This document shows positions 8,301 to 13,583 of a stretch of DNA of 17,126 nt, in pieces. The number at the start of each line of letters is the position of its first letter. The stretch's first letter is position 1. The notes below the pieces were generated by a model, which was given only the letters and a program-made list of their open reading frames with translations, searched no databases and was not told the DNA's origin. The translations under genes were made by a program, and so were the position numbers. Source of the DNA: Tetmemena sp. SeJ-2015. Taxonomy: Eukaryota > Ciliophora > Spirotrichea > Sporadotrichida > Oxytrichidae. Location of the stretch: assembly GCA_027382625.1 (NCBI GenBank), contig JAJKFJ010022268.1, forward strand, positions 1-17,126. The letters are read 5' to 3'.

Positions 8301-11300
8301 TCATGACTTTTATATAATATAGCTGAGAATTTAATAAAAAAGAGAATTAAATTATATATTAATTCTAATGGAGTAAATGAGTGGCAGTTCAAGTGTGTCG
8401 CAATTTTAATAATAAGTACCATCCATCCATTCAACGATCAGCATCAAATGTCTTATATAACTTTTCATCTCTTTGTAGCTTTTGTGACTGTGGCTCTGTC
8501 AAGAGTAAGCAAAAGCGAGAGCATGTTTTTATTGAAGACGACGAACGATGGAGATGATGAATGTGAGTTGCTATGCAGTCATAGCTCGCACTAACGCGAC
8601 AGGTCTACGGAGATGAATTACAGAAAATTCATATAATTTCTGACAAACGGACACTTCAGAACCAAGCTGCAGATGAGGGGCTGAATCTGCGATTTTCAAC
8701 TGACCCGAAGTTGCAACTCTCCATTCATTATTTTAATCAATCGAATAGACTTTTTAGTTTTAATTAATGATGCCTGAGAATTTAGTAAACAAAATAATTA
8801 TATTTTCTTATAAATATAATTACTACTGCTATGATTTGTGATTAAATTATGCAAAATAATCAACTCGGAGAATCTTTAAACCTTTAAAAAAGATAACATA
8901 GTCTTAATTTTATAATTTAGACAACCTATGGTCACTTAAATTAAAATGATAAATTAATATTATGTTTTCAGCTTTGTTTTTTAAAATTCTAGTTTCCGTT
9001 GACCTTTCTACAGCTGGAGTCCATTTGTGGGATGCATGTGAGATAGTCACAGTTGAAAGAACCTGAGTTCAAATCTAGTGGAATTTAATTGAAAACCCGA
9101 TATTAATTAAAATTATAGGACGTCCTAATTTATTGATTTACGCTCATCAATTAAATCAAAAAAATTAACTTTCCACGATTCGCTCGATTGGTTACAGTTG
9201 GTACAATTAAGGCACGTAACCCGGTTATAGAGAGAGTGAGAGTGACTAGTTGTGATAATGTGTTACACGTGTACTAAACGCGCGATCCTCTATCAGATGC
9301 ATTACTCCCGCATACCGAAAATTCAAGTCTCTCCACTAGTCTCAAGGTGTTTTCGCCTCTGGTTATGGTTGGCTAGATAAGGCAAACCGCCAAGTGTAGC
9401 GAGTCCGGGGTTCCCCCTTGGTCAGTTGCGAGTACCTCCCAGGGGGCTCGGGTTCGGAACCCCACCGGTTGGATAGCGGAGGGCGGGTGGCCAAACAATC
9501 AGATGTTTACAGAATGGACTTGAGTAAAGTAGTGAGTTGAGGCAGCAGGAACTGTGAGATATCGTATGGGGAGCCACCGAAGGGGTAATCGAACCGACCC
9601 CTCCTGGGGTACTCCGCTCTTGACCAAGAGACACGGGTATGCCCGGACTCCGACTACTTGGCGGTTTGCCTTATCCTAGCCACCTAGACCAATGGGAAAC
9701 ACTTTAGAGACTGTGAGAGACTTATCGGTATGCGGGAGTATAGGCATCTGATAGCGGATCGGACTGTTTAGGGTACACTTGCACATTATCTAAAGGCCTC
9801 TAAGTGTGATTTTAGTATATCCCGGTTAGCCTACCATTGTACCAATGTCCAATGAGGATCCTGAATAGTTCAATTCTTGTGAGTTGTAATTGATGGAAGC
9901 GTGAGCCTCAATAATAGCGGTTATGAATTTTAAATTATGACTTAGGGTTTTCAATAAAGTTCCACCTAGATTTTGATAGCTCGGGTTTTCCCAACTGTGA
10001 ACTATCTCCACATGCTAGAGCAAAATGACTCCAGCTGTAGAATCAGGTCAACGGGAACTAGACAACTTTAAAAAGACAAAGAGCTGAAAACATAGTATGG
10101 ATGATGCTACAACGCCAATGGCGAAACGTTGAAGTTTGTATTATTTTTTAACTGTCTGTTCAATTTTTATTATATGCCAATTTTGGGGGGATGTTATATT
10201 TGCGTTGAACATTAAACTTATGGAGAGTATTAACAGATTGCATAAACGCCAAACTATCTAAAATGTTCCATAAACGCTTTCTATTGTTGGTAGCAATAAT
10301 CGACTGGAGAGAGTTGGGCTAAGTTAATGAATGCTTTATAATAAGAGAACAGCGCCTCTTATTAGTGCATTTCAAGCCCTACTTATGACGATTATGCGGC
10401 AGCTGGAAGTTAAATTCATAGTATTTTTAATATAAGTAGTACAATTGGTTGTGGAAGTTATATATTTCCTATAATATACTTTGCTAACTACAAACCAGCT
10501 CAGCCAGTTCATTAAGAGTCAGTCAACCTCATATTGGGTAGTGGGAATCAACCCCCTATTTAATACTAATCCTATTTGGGTATTTAATAGGAAAACCTCA
10601 ATTAAGACCTTAATGACGTATTTGATTAATAGGATGACGCACGAACATTTAATCAAATTAATAATAATAATTTTGATTAAAATAATAATCAATCAAATAT
10701 GGTGGACAGCAAGAAGTGGTTCAAACAACAGCAACTACAAGCTAATACTAAGTACTAAATGAAGGTTAGAACGATCATCCATAACAGTGTGATGTTTGAT
10801 TAGTTTAGTTACTTATCTGAGTCAGTGTCCTAGACGAGTGCTATGAGTGGTCGAAGACACCTTGGTTCCTCAGAAGATCAAAGACATCTCAACCCCAAGC
10901 CTCCAACTTGAGTGAGTTGATTAACACGGAGGGCTTCGGCCCTCTTAAGTTTAACATATAACACGCAAGACGCTAGTTCGTCTAAAATGCGTTGTTTATT
11001 ATTATTATTATTATAATATACTTTAACTCGTATATCGTAGTGAACCAACTTATTTACTTGAAGCTGTTTATTGCAATAATCTTGCAAGGGTTCTAGGACA
11101 CCACAGAAAGAGATAACAAATTGCTTGACTCAGAGGCTAATGATAAGTTCAGGGAGGTGTGGGCTAATTATGATCCTGATGGAACAACTTTCATGAGTGC
11201 TCAAAGCTATGGACTATTCTTACTATTATTATATGTTCTTGGGAAAATTAGGAGAACCACTAGGATGGGAAGATGACTACACTTATAATTACCTCAAGTA

Positions 11301-13156
11301 GCTCAATTATCTAGCTATATTATAAACTATAAAAAGCAAAATATTTTGGCTAATTAAAATTATTTGAGCAGCAAATTCCTCTTTTCGATTTCAATTTATA
11401 ATTATGGTTTAAATATTACAGTCAATCAATCTTGAATTTAATTTTTATAGCAGTGTCAGTTTTCTATGTCTAGTTAAAATATTATGTTGAGAACTAAAAA
11501 TAAAAATGATTGAGTAATTTTTAGAGTAATAAAATAAATGATTTTTGTAAGTGAATTATCTAGATGAAGTGAGTCTTCCAAAATACAATTGTTATTTATC
11601 AATGCAGGAAAGGATTTTCAGTTTATGGATGTATTTGAAAGTCTAGCGCTGCTTATGATTGTGAAGAAGGAAGTCAAGAAGTACCTAATAAACTACACTC
11701 GCAAAATGAAAATGATCAAGGCAAAGAAAGAAGAAATTGATAGGAGAAGGCAAGAAGCTAAGAAAAAGAGGAGATCCTAAAAGCTTTAGCAATAGCTCAC
11801 CCTCGGACAGAAAACACCAGTTATAGTCAAAAAATAGACCAATCTTAGCGTCAATAAAAAAGAAATGCCTCCTAAATAAAATAGCGTCAAGAATGTTTTC
11901 AAATCTGATCTTAGAGTTAAGAACAAAAACAGAAATTACGACTCAAACACAGATAACTCTATTATTGAAAATATTATGCAAATCTTATTCCAATTTGAAT
12001 TTTAAAAACATATAATGAAAATATTTATTATAAAAGATGAAAATTGCACTAAAATATTTAGGTATATCAATAGTTTTCTAATAAAGACATCTAGGTTAGT
12101 AATTATTTATAAAAATGCTTTAAAATTAATTAGTCAATCAATTCACAATTAGTTTTGAGAGAAAGAAATTATAAAATTTTAAATAATGGGCAATAATAAT
12201 TTTTCTTAAAGTTTTTTATTAAAAAAAACATGAAGTATAATTAATTTGGAATATTTTTATAATTATCATTTATGATATCAAAAGTATGAAGAAAATATTT
12301 AACGATTAATCACTAATAAAAATTAATATAACTTTGTCTATAACTAGCCTAAAAGCAAACAAAATATTAGAAATGATGCAAAAATAGAAAATCTAATATT
12401 TTAAGAAACTGACTAATACAATGAAGAGCTTTAAAATCAACTCAAAAGATTGATTCAAAACAATCTTTATATTAAATGCTATATTTAGTATTTATATACT
12501 AATTTTTTAAATTTATGTACCCTATTTAATTAATAAATATAATCATTAAATCTATCATCTTTTTGAAACCTATGTACTTAATGGTATTTATTTTAGCAAT
12601 TTTACTAAAGATTTTAAAAAAGAAAATGCCTTTCATCAAATATTTTATTTTAATGATAAAGGGGCATAAAAAAGGATAATAAATAAATTTAATCAGACTT
12701 ATAAAGAACTTGATTTACTATAAAAATACAAGTTTAACCATTCACTTCTTTTAAAAAATTTAAATAAAAATGATTATTACCATTTCAACATTTTTTATTT
12801 CTAATGAATTAATCATTCAAAATAAAAAATTTCTATTTATTTATTTTGTATAAAATAGTAAAATATATAATCCTCCTTCAGATTTGTAAGCAGGAGTAAC
12901 AACTACTACTATAGGAAATGGAAACAGCCGAATGAACTCAAACAATTTAAATGCATTCAATTCTCGTCCTAGATAGAGTGTCGGGATTGGAGGAGATGTA
13001 AGGAGTGACCTTAACGAAGATGATATTGAAGCACAGATAAACGAACTATTGTAAAACAACTCACTACTTGAAGATTTAGGAATGAAACTTAATTAGGACA
13101 GCAAATAGCCAGCACCTTAAAGTTCATAGTCTAAGATAAACAATGCTTATAAGTGA
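1983..13156 (+). CDS. Four-repeat voltage-gated cation channel alpha subunit (germline, IES-interrupted)
   Basis: Joined segments: 1983-2070, 2095-2156, 2204-2379, 2425-2670, 2765-3087, 3108-3772, 3822-4157, 4178-4390, 4405-4532, 4758-4879, 4933-4994, 5021-5428, 5442-5856, 5876-6355, 6547-6728, 6924-7103, 7872-8189, 8223-about 8318, about 10133-10249, 10278-10410, 10438-10482, 11025-11221, 11241-11314, 11564-11589, 11604-11954, 12884-13156. This gives about 1,900 residues, near the size of Cav/Nav alpha subunits. Four S1-S6 repeats are recognisable, with S4 arginine ladders in I-III and pore loops in all four. The III-IV linker reads LTEKQRKWLE, and an EF-hand-like region follows S6 of IV. 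Aligned by eye, the filter is D (SKDGW), D (ANDGW), V (TAVDW), E (TGESW). It should sit in the plasma or ciliary membrane; ion selectivity is uncertain. Missing or odd: S4 of IV, a GA-repeat frame slip near 6679-6692, and one-base frame slips near 8245 and 10299. Confidence 0.9.
2071..2094 (+). other. IES (24 bp), pointer AACT
   Basis: AACT at 2067-2070 repeats at 2091-2094. Removal eliminates the in-frame TGA at 2070 and gives GGKISNQIMTKDGF. The downstream frame is unchanged, so support is the lost stop plus the repeat. Confidence 0.6.
2157..2203 (+). other. IES (47 bp), pointer AAGCA
   Basis: AAGCA at 2152-2156 repeats at 2199-2203. Removal of this AT-rich insert shifts frame as needed and joins EEADTQGEA to LMEEERKERMKK. 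A 5-bp alternative (TTTA pointer near 2164) also fixes frame but is less plausible. Confidence 0.65.
2319..3411 (+). CDS. Channel repeat I (S1-S6)
   Basis: S1 is WFDRMIMLAIVLNSISLSMY (split by intron 1). S2 contains FTFVFLVEAILKIFAMG and S3 NFVDFFIVVTGVIDYV (split by intron 2). S4 is SLRTLRVLRPLKSINAI, with four basic residues at three-residue spacing. S5 is IFLSFMIILFGILGLQQF. A cysteine-bearing turret (CPNGLYCGSP after the 20-bp IES) leads to the pore helix VLGVFQTISKDGWSDLMY, with Asp (3260-3262) at the selectivity position. S6 is CIIVIGAFFLLNLILAVIMA. Confidence 0.92.
2380..2424 (+). other. Spliceosomal intron 1 (45 nt)
   Basis: The donor is GTAAGT and the acceptor AATATAG. Splicing joins EWK to WFDRMIMLA in S1 of repeat I. 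Good consensus ends make this an intron, not an IES. Confidence 0.9.
2671..2764 (+). other. Spliceosomal intron 2 (94 nt)
   Basis: The donor is GTAAAA and the acceptor TTATAG. Splicing joins VVTG to VIDYVASSINLK in S3 of repeat I, in frame. Confidence 0.88.
3088..3107 (+). other. IES (20 bp), pointer AAGT
   Basis: AAGT at 3084-3087 repeats at 3104-3107. Removal joins DGGYK to CPNGLYCGSPQN in the repeat I turret and corrects frame. No GT-AG solution fixes the frame. Confidence 0.88.
3412..4790 (+). CDS. Channel I-II cytoplasmic linker with coiled coil
   Basis: After S6 of repeat I comes an acidic, Ser-rich stretch. The segment after the 49-bp IES begins NALAPPTPASVTPY, then has a His-rich patch (KHEGHHYHR). 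A long Glu/Lys/Gln-rich stretch at about 4018-4390 is probably coiled coil (for example KAQILQQEEEKRILDQE). It ends in SYYAKIQVITYLEKYARKND before pre-S1 of repeat II. Four IESs break this linker. It could bind cytoskeletal or regulatory partners, but no named domain is recognised. Confidence 0.75.
3773..3821 (+). other. IES (49 bp), pointer TATTTAAAT
   Basis: The nine-base repeat at 3764-3772 recurs at 3813-3821. Removal of the AT-rich insert, which contains an in-frame TGA, joins YIRDFYLN to ALAPPTPASVTPY in frame. Confidence 0.9.
4158..4177 (+). other. IES (20 bp), pointer AAGAAG
   Basis: AAGAAG at 4152-4157 repeats at 4172-4177. Removal joins EIDIKKK to DIWNRVKLFQQID, restoring the coiled-coil frame. 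An overlapping left copy at 4149 gives 23 bp, which fits frame equally well. Confidence 0.7.
4391..4404 (+). other. IES (14 bp), pointer ATG
   Basis: ATG at 4388-4390 repeats at 4402-4404. Removal gives KELDEVTLMLKSQVNQLK in frame. The pointer is only 3 bp, so the junction is less certain than the frame change. Confidence 0.65.
4533..4757 (+). other. IES (225 bp), pointer TATTATAT
   Basis: The eight-base repeat at 4525-4532 recurs at 4750-4757. Removal excises an in-frame TGA at 4714 and a very AT-rich stretch, and joins FLGRDNYY to INLIETQMTQNFLSIR before pre-S1 of repeat II. Confidence 0.82.
4758..5690 (+). CDS. Channel repeat II (S1-S6)
   Basis: Pre-S1 is AKMPFYNYCLKIVTHKLF. S1 is LILFVVCILINAVVLAMDRY after removal of the 53-bp IES. 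S2 is FNLACFSVFGLELILKIVGL and S3 FNWFDSIVVFISIIDIMIQY. S4 is AMRVFRVIRIFQLAKVW, with only three arginines. S5 is ILILLFIFTYTLLGMDLFAY, and the pore is FISVFIVLANDGWTTIYF with Asp at 5535-5537. S6 is LMIIGQYILLNLFIAILIEN. Confidence 0.9.
4880..4932 (+). other. IES (about 53 bp), pointer TTG
   Basis: TTG at 4877-4879 repeats at 4930-4932. Removal makes a continuous S1 helix, FLILFVVCILINAVVLA, from two segments out of phase. No GT start gives the right phase with the TTGTAG end, so an intron is less likely. Confidence 0.7.
4995..5020 (+). other. IES (26 bp), pointer AAGAT
   Basis: AAGAT at 4990-4994 repeats at 5016-5020. Removal joins DRYPQSED to EDNLLNQFNLACF in the S1-S2 loop of repeat II. 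An 11-bp alternative with pointer TTAA (5003/5014) also restores frame. Confidence 0.72.
5429..5441 (+). other. IES (13 bp), pointer TAAT
   Basis: TAAT at 5425-5428 repeats at 5438-5441. Removal joins VDHTNN to PLSMTNDPNYP ahead of the repeat II pore. A 16-bp version using TAAT 5422 fits too. Confidence 0.7.
5857..5875 (+). other. IES (19 bp), pointer GAGAG
   Basis: GAGAG at 5852-5856 repeats at 5871-5875. Removal joins DDNLKMRA to SLYLFQSNSRIRR, restoring the pre-S1 motif of repeat III. Confidence 0.83.
5876..7103 (+). CDS. Channel repeat III (S1-S6)
   Basis: Pre-S1 is SLYLFQSNSRIRRIAQKW, parallel to the motif before repeat I. S1 is FESIMLFIILLSSVQLAIDN. S2 has ALTAIFTVEALLKII and S3 WNQLDFFVVFISIISQMV. 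S4 is SIKILRLLKVLRPLRVI (five basic residues). S5 spans intron 3 (FIFYLIFGIIGVNYLKG). The pore is NAVATLFTISTAVDWSEVMY, with Val 6964-6966 where Ca channels have Glu, followed by Asp. S6 is FFLAFMIVGNFFLLNLF. A (AG)7 run at 6679-6692 marks an unexplained frame slip just before WKNYFQNFDNI. Confidence 0.87.
6356..6546 (+). other. Spliceosomal intron 3 (191 nt)
   Basis: The donor is GTAAAA and the acceptor ATTATAG. Splicing joins KAVPGVII to SFIFYLIFGIIGV in S5 of repeat III. It is longer than the other two introns and could itself hold an IES, which sequence alone cannot show. Confidence 0.83.
6729..6923 (+). other. IES (195 bp), pointer AATAT
   Basis: AATAT at 6724-6728 repeats at 6919-6923. 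Removal joins KNYFQNFDN to ILNAVATLFTIS in the repeat III pore, in frame. The insert is AT-rich. Confidence 0.85.
7025..7103 (+). repeat. S6-III coding segment, copy 1
   Basis: 79 bp encoding the S6 region (ENQYISLFFLAFMIVGNF and on), matching 7780-7858 with two substitutions (7050 G/T and 7062 G/A). Both are third-position and silent. The match ends exactly at the TATT pointer, suggesting a redundant MDS end. Confidence 0.93.
7365..7779 (+). other. Coding-like open stretch inside the 768-bp IES, unidentified
   Basis: In the frame starting 7365, the stretch is open under the ciliate code except for one TGA at 7500-7502. It reads for example DNLTLDSIKVRQHFGQKSY and PHTAIIYSKINSQIIFSYP, and runs in frame into S6 copy 2. 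No family is recognised. It may be a remnant or MDS of another gene, or chance openness in AT-rich DNA. Confidence 0.3.
7780..7858 (+). repeat. S6-III coding segment, copy 2
   Basis: Second copy of the S6 segment, lying 13 bp before the next confirmed MDS. It is in frame with an open reading frame upstream (7503-7779) and carries the same TATT pointer at 7855-7858. Either copy could supply the macronuclear sequence. Confidence 0.93.
7872..8318 (+). CDS. Channel III-IV linker and repeat IV S1-S3
   Basis: The segment reads VGVVISTYNREKEVLG, then LTEKQRKWLENKIMMVQ, the conserved short III-IV linker of Cav/Nav/NALCN-type channels. S1 is FERFIYFCIIANTIILSVQW and S2 NYAFIIFFSSVFKFIAYG (after a 33-bp IES). 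S3 is WNNFDIVIVFMTFI. A single extra base near 8245 (GCT-G-TAC) shifts frame between KFIA and YGIEYLL. Coding is lost after about 8318, before S4. Confidence 0.82.
8190..8222 (+). other. IES (33 bp), pointer TCTC
   Basis: TCTC at 8186-8189 repeats at 8219-8222. Removal gives S2 as YAFIIFFSSVFKFIAYG, which matches the repeat I S2 segment in length. The frame is unchanged by removal, so support is helix length plus the repeat. Confidence 0.55.
8319..8962. other. Intervening germline DNA in repeat IV, left part
   Basis: Channel coding stops near 8318. The stretch has a GC-richer island (about 8380-8710) with open frames on both strands, then AT-rich DNA. An 11-bp match (CTGAGAATTTA) occurs at 8324-8334 and 8774-8784. 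No S4-like arginine ladder was found on either strand. Confidence 0.5.
8499..8808 (-). CDS. Unidentified minus-strand coding-like segment (possible nested MDS)
   Basis: On the minus strand about 100 codons are open under the ciliate code, ending at TGA (8501-8499). The sequence includes NNEWRVATSGQLKIADSAP and CQKLYEFSVIHLRRPVALV. TAA/TAG occur as Gln and the composition looks protein-like. The plus strand is also open from 8307 to 8684, so strand choice is not certain. No family is recognised and there is no visible start. It may be the 3' segment of another gene nested in the channel's eliminated DNA. Confidence 0.4.
8963..9470 (+). repeat. Left arm of palindromic element
   Basis: Imperfect inverted match to 9570-10092, with many substitutions and small indels. 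That indicates an old duplication rather than a recent perfect hairpin. Confidence 0.78.
9418..9461 (+). promoter_or_regulatory. Possible Pol III A-box/B-box pair, left arm
   Basis: TTGGTCAGTTGCGAG (9418-9432) resembles a tRNA-type A box. GGTTCGGAACC (9451-9461) resembles a B box (GGTTCGANNCC). The spacing is short for a tRNA and no full cloverleaf could be drawn. It may mark a tRNA-derived SINE-like origin; speculative. Confidence 0.35.
9570..10092 (-). repeat. Right arm of palindromic element
   Basis: Inverted counterpart of 8963-9470. Shared blocks include TCGGTATGCGGGAGTA (9724-9739), which is the inverse of TACTCCCGCATACCGA in the left arm (9303-9318), plus the terminal 10 bp. Confidence 0.78.
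9584..9626 (-). promoter_or_regulatory. Possible Pol III A-box/B-box pair, right arm
   Basis: On the minus strand, TGGTCAAGAGCGG (9626-9614) is A-box-like and GGTTCGATTACC (9595-9584) is B-box-like, in the same order as in the left arm. Retention of both boxes despite arm divergence is the main support. Confidence 0.38.
10093..10132. other. Short unassigned stretch between element and S5 segment
   Basis: Follows the TA flank of the element. It has stops in the S5 frame and no coding match. The left end of the S5-bearing MDS lies near 10133 but its pointer could not be identified. Confidence 0.4.
10133..11221 (+). CDS. Channel repeat IV S5, pore and S6
   Basis: The S5-like stretch YYFLTVCSIFIICQFWGDV starts near 10139. 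After a 28-bp IES the pore helix reads FLLLVAI, then STGESWAKLMNAL with Glu at 10309-10311. The turret contains CISSPTYDDYAA and IGCGS. S6 is assembled across a 542-bp IES: PIIYFNSYIVVNQLIYLK then LFIAIILQGF. The switch from LLLVAI to STGESW needs one base removed near 10299. S5 assignment is the weakest part. Confidence 0.78.
10250..10277 (+). other. IES (28 bp), pointer CATAAACGC
   Basis: The nine-base repeat at 10241-10249 recurs at 10269-10277. Removal joins ALNIKLMESINRLHKR to FLLLVAI before the repeat IV filter. Confidence 0.8.
10411..10437 (+). other. IES (27 bp), pointer AAGT
   Basis: AAGT at 10407-10410 repeats at 10434-10437. Removal keeps frame and gives YAAAGSSTIGCGS in the pore turret. 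The uncut frame is also open, so support is weaker. Confidence 0.55.
10483..10911 (+). CDS. Unidentified 142-codon open frame nested in the 542-bp IES
   Basis: In the frame of the preceding pore segment, the ciliate code leaves 10483-10908 open until TGA 10909-10911. The product is Asn/Gln-rich (DQQDDARTFNQINNNNFDQN) and ends with a Ser-rich region (DQFSYLSESVSQTSAMSGRR, then PKPPT). Many codons are TAA/TAG read as Gln, and the composition looks like genuine hypotrich coding sequence. It is either the 3' MDS of another gene nested here, or an alternative truncating C-terminus of the channel if this IES is retained. No family is recognised. Confidence 0.55.
10929..10944 (+). other. UUCG tetraloop hairpin downstream of nested frame
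   Basis: GAGGGC-TTCG-GCCCTC is a perfect 6-bp stem with an extra-stable UUCG-type loop, 18 bases after the TGA of the nested frame. In AT-rich DNA this is unlikely by chance. It could act in an RNA 3' end or be a relic of a structured RNA. Confidence 0.6.
11070..13156 (+). CDS. Channel C-terminal tail with EF-hand-like region
   Basis: After S6, FREVWANYDPDGTTFMS resembles the EF-hand region of Cav/Nav tails. It continues GEPLGWEDDYTYNYL, YLDEVSLPKYN and FQFMDVFESLALLMIVKKEV, all joined across IESs. A strongly basic helix follows (MIKAKKEEIDRRRQEAKKKR), then a polar tail. After a 929-bp IES the last segment is Asn/Ser-rich with an acidic patch (DLNEDDIEAQINELLQNN), ending at TGA 13154-13156. 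Placing the last segment in this gene rests on a 5-bp pointer and matching frame. Confidence 0.75.
11222..11240 (+). other. IES (19 bp), pointer TTCTT
   Basis: TTCTT at 11217-11221 repeats at 11236-11240. Removal joins SAQSYGLFL to GKLGEPLGWEDDYTYN in the EF-hand-like tail and corrects frame. Confidence 0.85.
11315..11563 (+). other. IES (249 bp), pointer AATTATCTAG
   Basis: The ten-base repeat at 11305-11314 recurs at 11554-11563. Removal excises an in-frame TGA and joins YNYLKQLNYL to DEVSLPKYN. Confidence 0.9.
11590..11603 (+). other. IES (14 bp), pointer CAAT
   Basis: CAAT at 11586-11589 repeats at 11600-11603. Removal joins DEVSLPKYN to AGKDFQFMDVFESLA in frame. Confidence 0.83.
11955..12883 (+). 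other. IES (929 bp), candidate pointer CAGAT
   Basis: CAGAT at 11950-11954 repeats at 12879-12883. Removal gives the frame shift needed to join RNYDSNTD to LQAGVTTTTIGNGN. The insert is extremely AT-rich with no convincing gene. A 5-bp match over 0.9 kb can occur by chance, and more than one IES could lie here. Confidence 0.6.
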
Positions 13157-13583
13157 AAATTTATTGAATTTTAAATTATTTATATTTTGTTGTTGAAAGT
13201 TCTTGAATTCAAATTAACTAATTATATTTCATTCGATAGAAAAATAGCTTTAACTTAAGCTATTCAAGCAAATCTTTTAAAGTTTTGTTGTTATCTCATA
13301 ATTGTGAGTAGTTTAACTAATGAGGGAGTAAAATTTCGCTAATTGAGTTTGCAAATAAAGAATCTTAGAAAATAATCAGATTTTATATTTTAAATAAGAG
13401 ATTCTTCGTCTTATTATTTCAAAAGATCATATATTTTAAATAGTTACAAACTATAATACAGATAATGAGTTTTTATATAATAAAATAATATATTAAGAAG
13501 GAAAATGTAAAATGAAAAATTATAAATATTTCCATATAATAGATAAAATATAGACTACTTTGATAAATAAAATTTAATTACTA
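13157..13583. other. AT-rich region after the channel stop codon
   Basis: Likely 3' UTR and then germline spacer. No open frame of note, no RNA gene, no clear telomere-addition site. Nothing else seen. Confidence 0.5.

Larger units (their letters stand above)
8963..10092. mobile_element. 1.13-kb palindromic terminal-inverted-repeat element, probable TA target
   Basis: The left end TGTTTTCAGC is the inverse of the right end GCTGAAAACA, and both are flanked by TA (8961-8962 and 10093-10094), as expected for a Tc1/mariner-type TA duplication. Similarity between arms continues inward: CAGCTGGAGTCC on the left faces ACTCCAGCTG on the right, and GGCAAACCGCCAAG at 9381-9394 faces CTTGGCGGTTTGCC at 9658-9671. 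Nearly the whole element therefore forms one imperfect palindrome around about 9475-9565. It is GC-richer than its surroundings and has no transposase-like frame. It is probably a non-autonomous foldback element, and lies in the gap between S3 and S5 of channel repeat IV. Confidence 0.8.
10483..11024 (+). other. IES (542 bp), pointer TATAATATACTTT
   Basis: The 13-base repeat at 10470-10482 recurs at 11012-11024. Removal shifts frame and joins IFPIIYF to NSYIVVNQLIYLKLFIAII, completing S6 of repeat IV. The longest pointer in the window. The insert contains a coding-like open frame and a stable hairpin. Confidence 0.92.

Noticed and set aside
8720..8790. Minus-strand SIRLIKIMN as the missing S4 of repeat IV
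   Set aside because: Only two basic residues at S4 spacing, no S4-S5 linker after it, and another minus-strand frame through the same DNA looks more protein-like.
9422..9634. 70-residue minus-strand frame in the palindrome
   Set aside because: Lies wholly in the GC-rich inverted repeat, has no recognisable motif, and openness follows from base composition.
9400..9660. A tRNA gene in the GC-rich centre of the palindrome
   Set aside because: A/B-box-like motifs exist but no acceptor, D, anticodon and T arms could be folded together.
10883..10950. Rho-independent terminator
   Set aside because: The hairpin resembles one, but the organism is a eukaryote and no U-tract role applies.
1..13156. 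Many short open frames under the standard genetic code
   Set aside because: They end at TAA/TAG that the recognised proteins read as Gln. They are fragments or antisense shadows of the two large genes.
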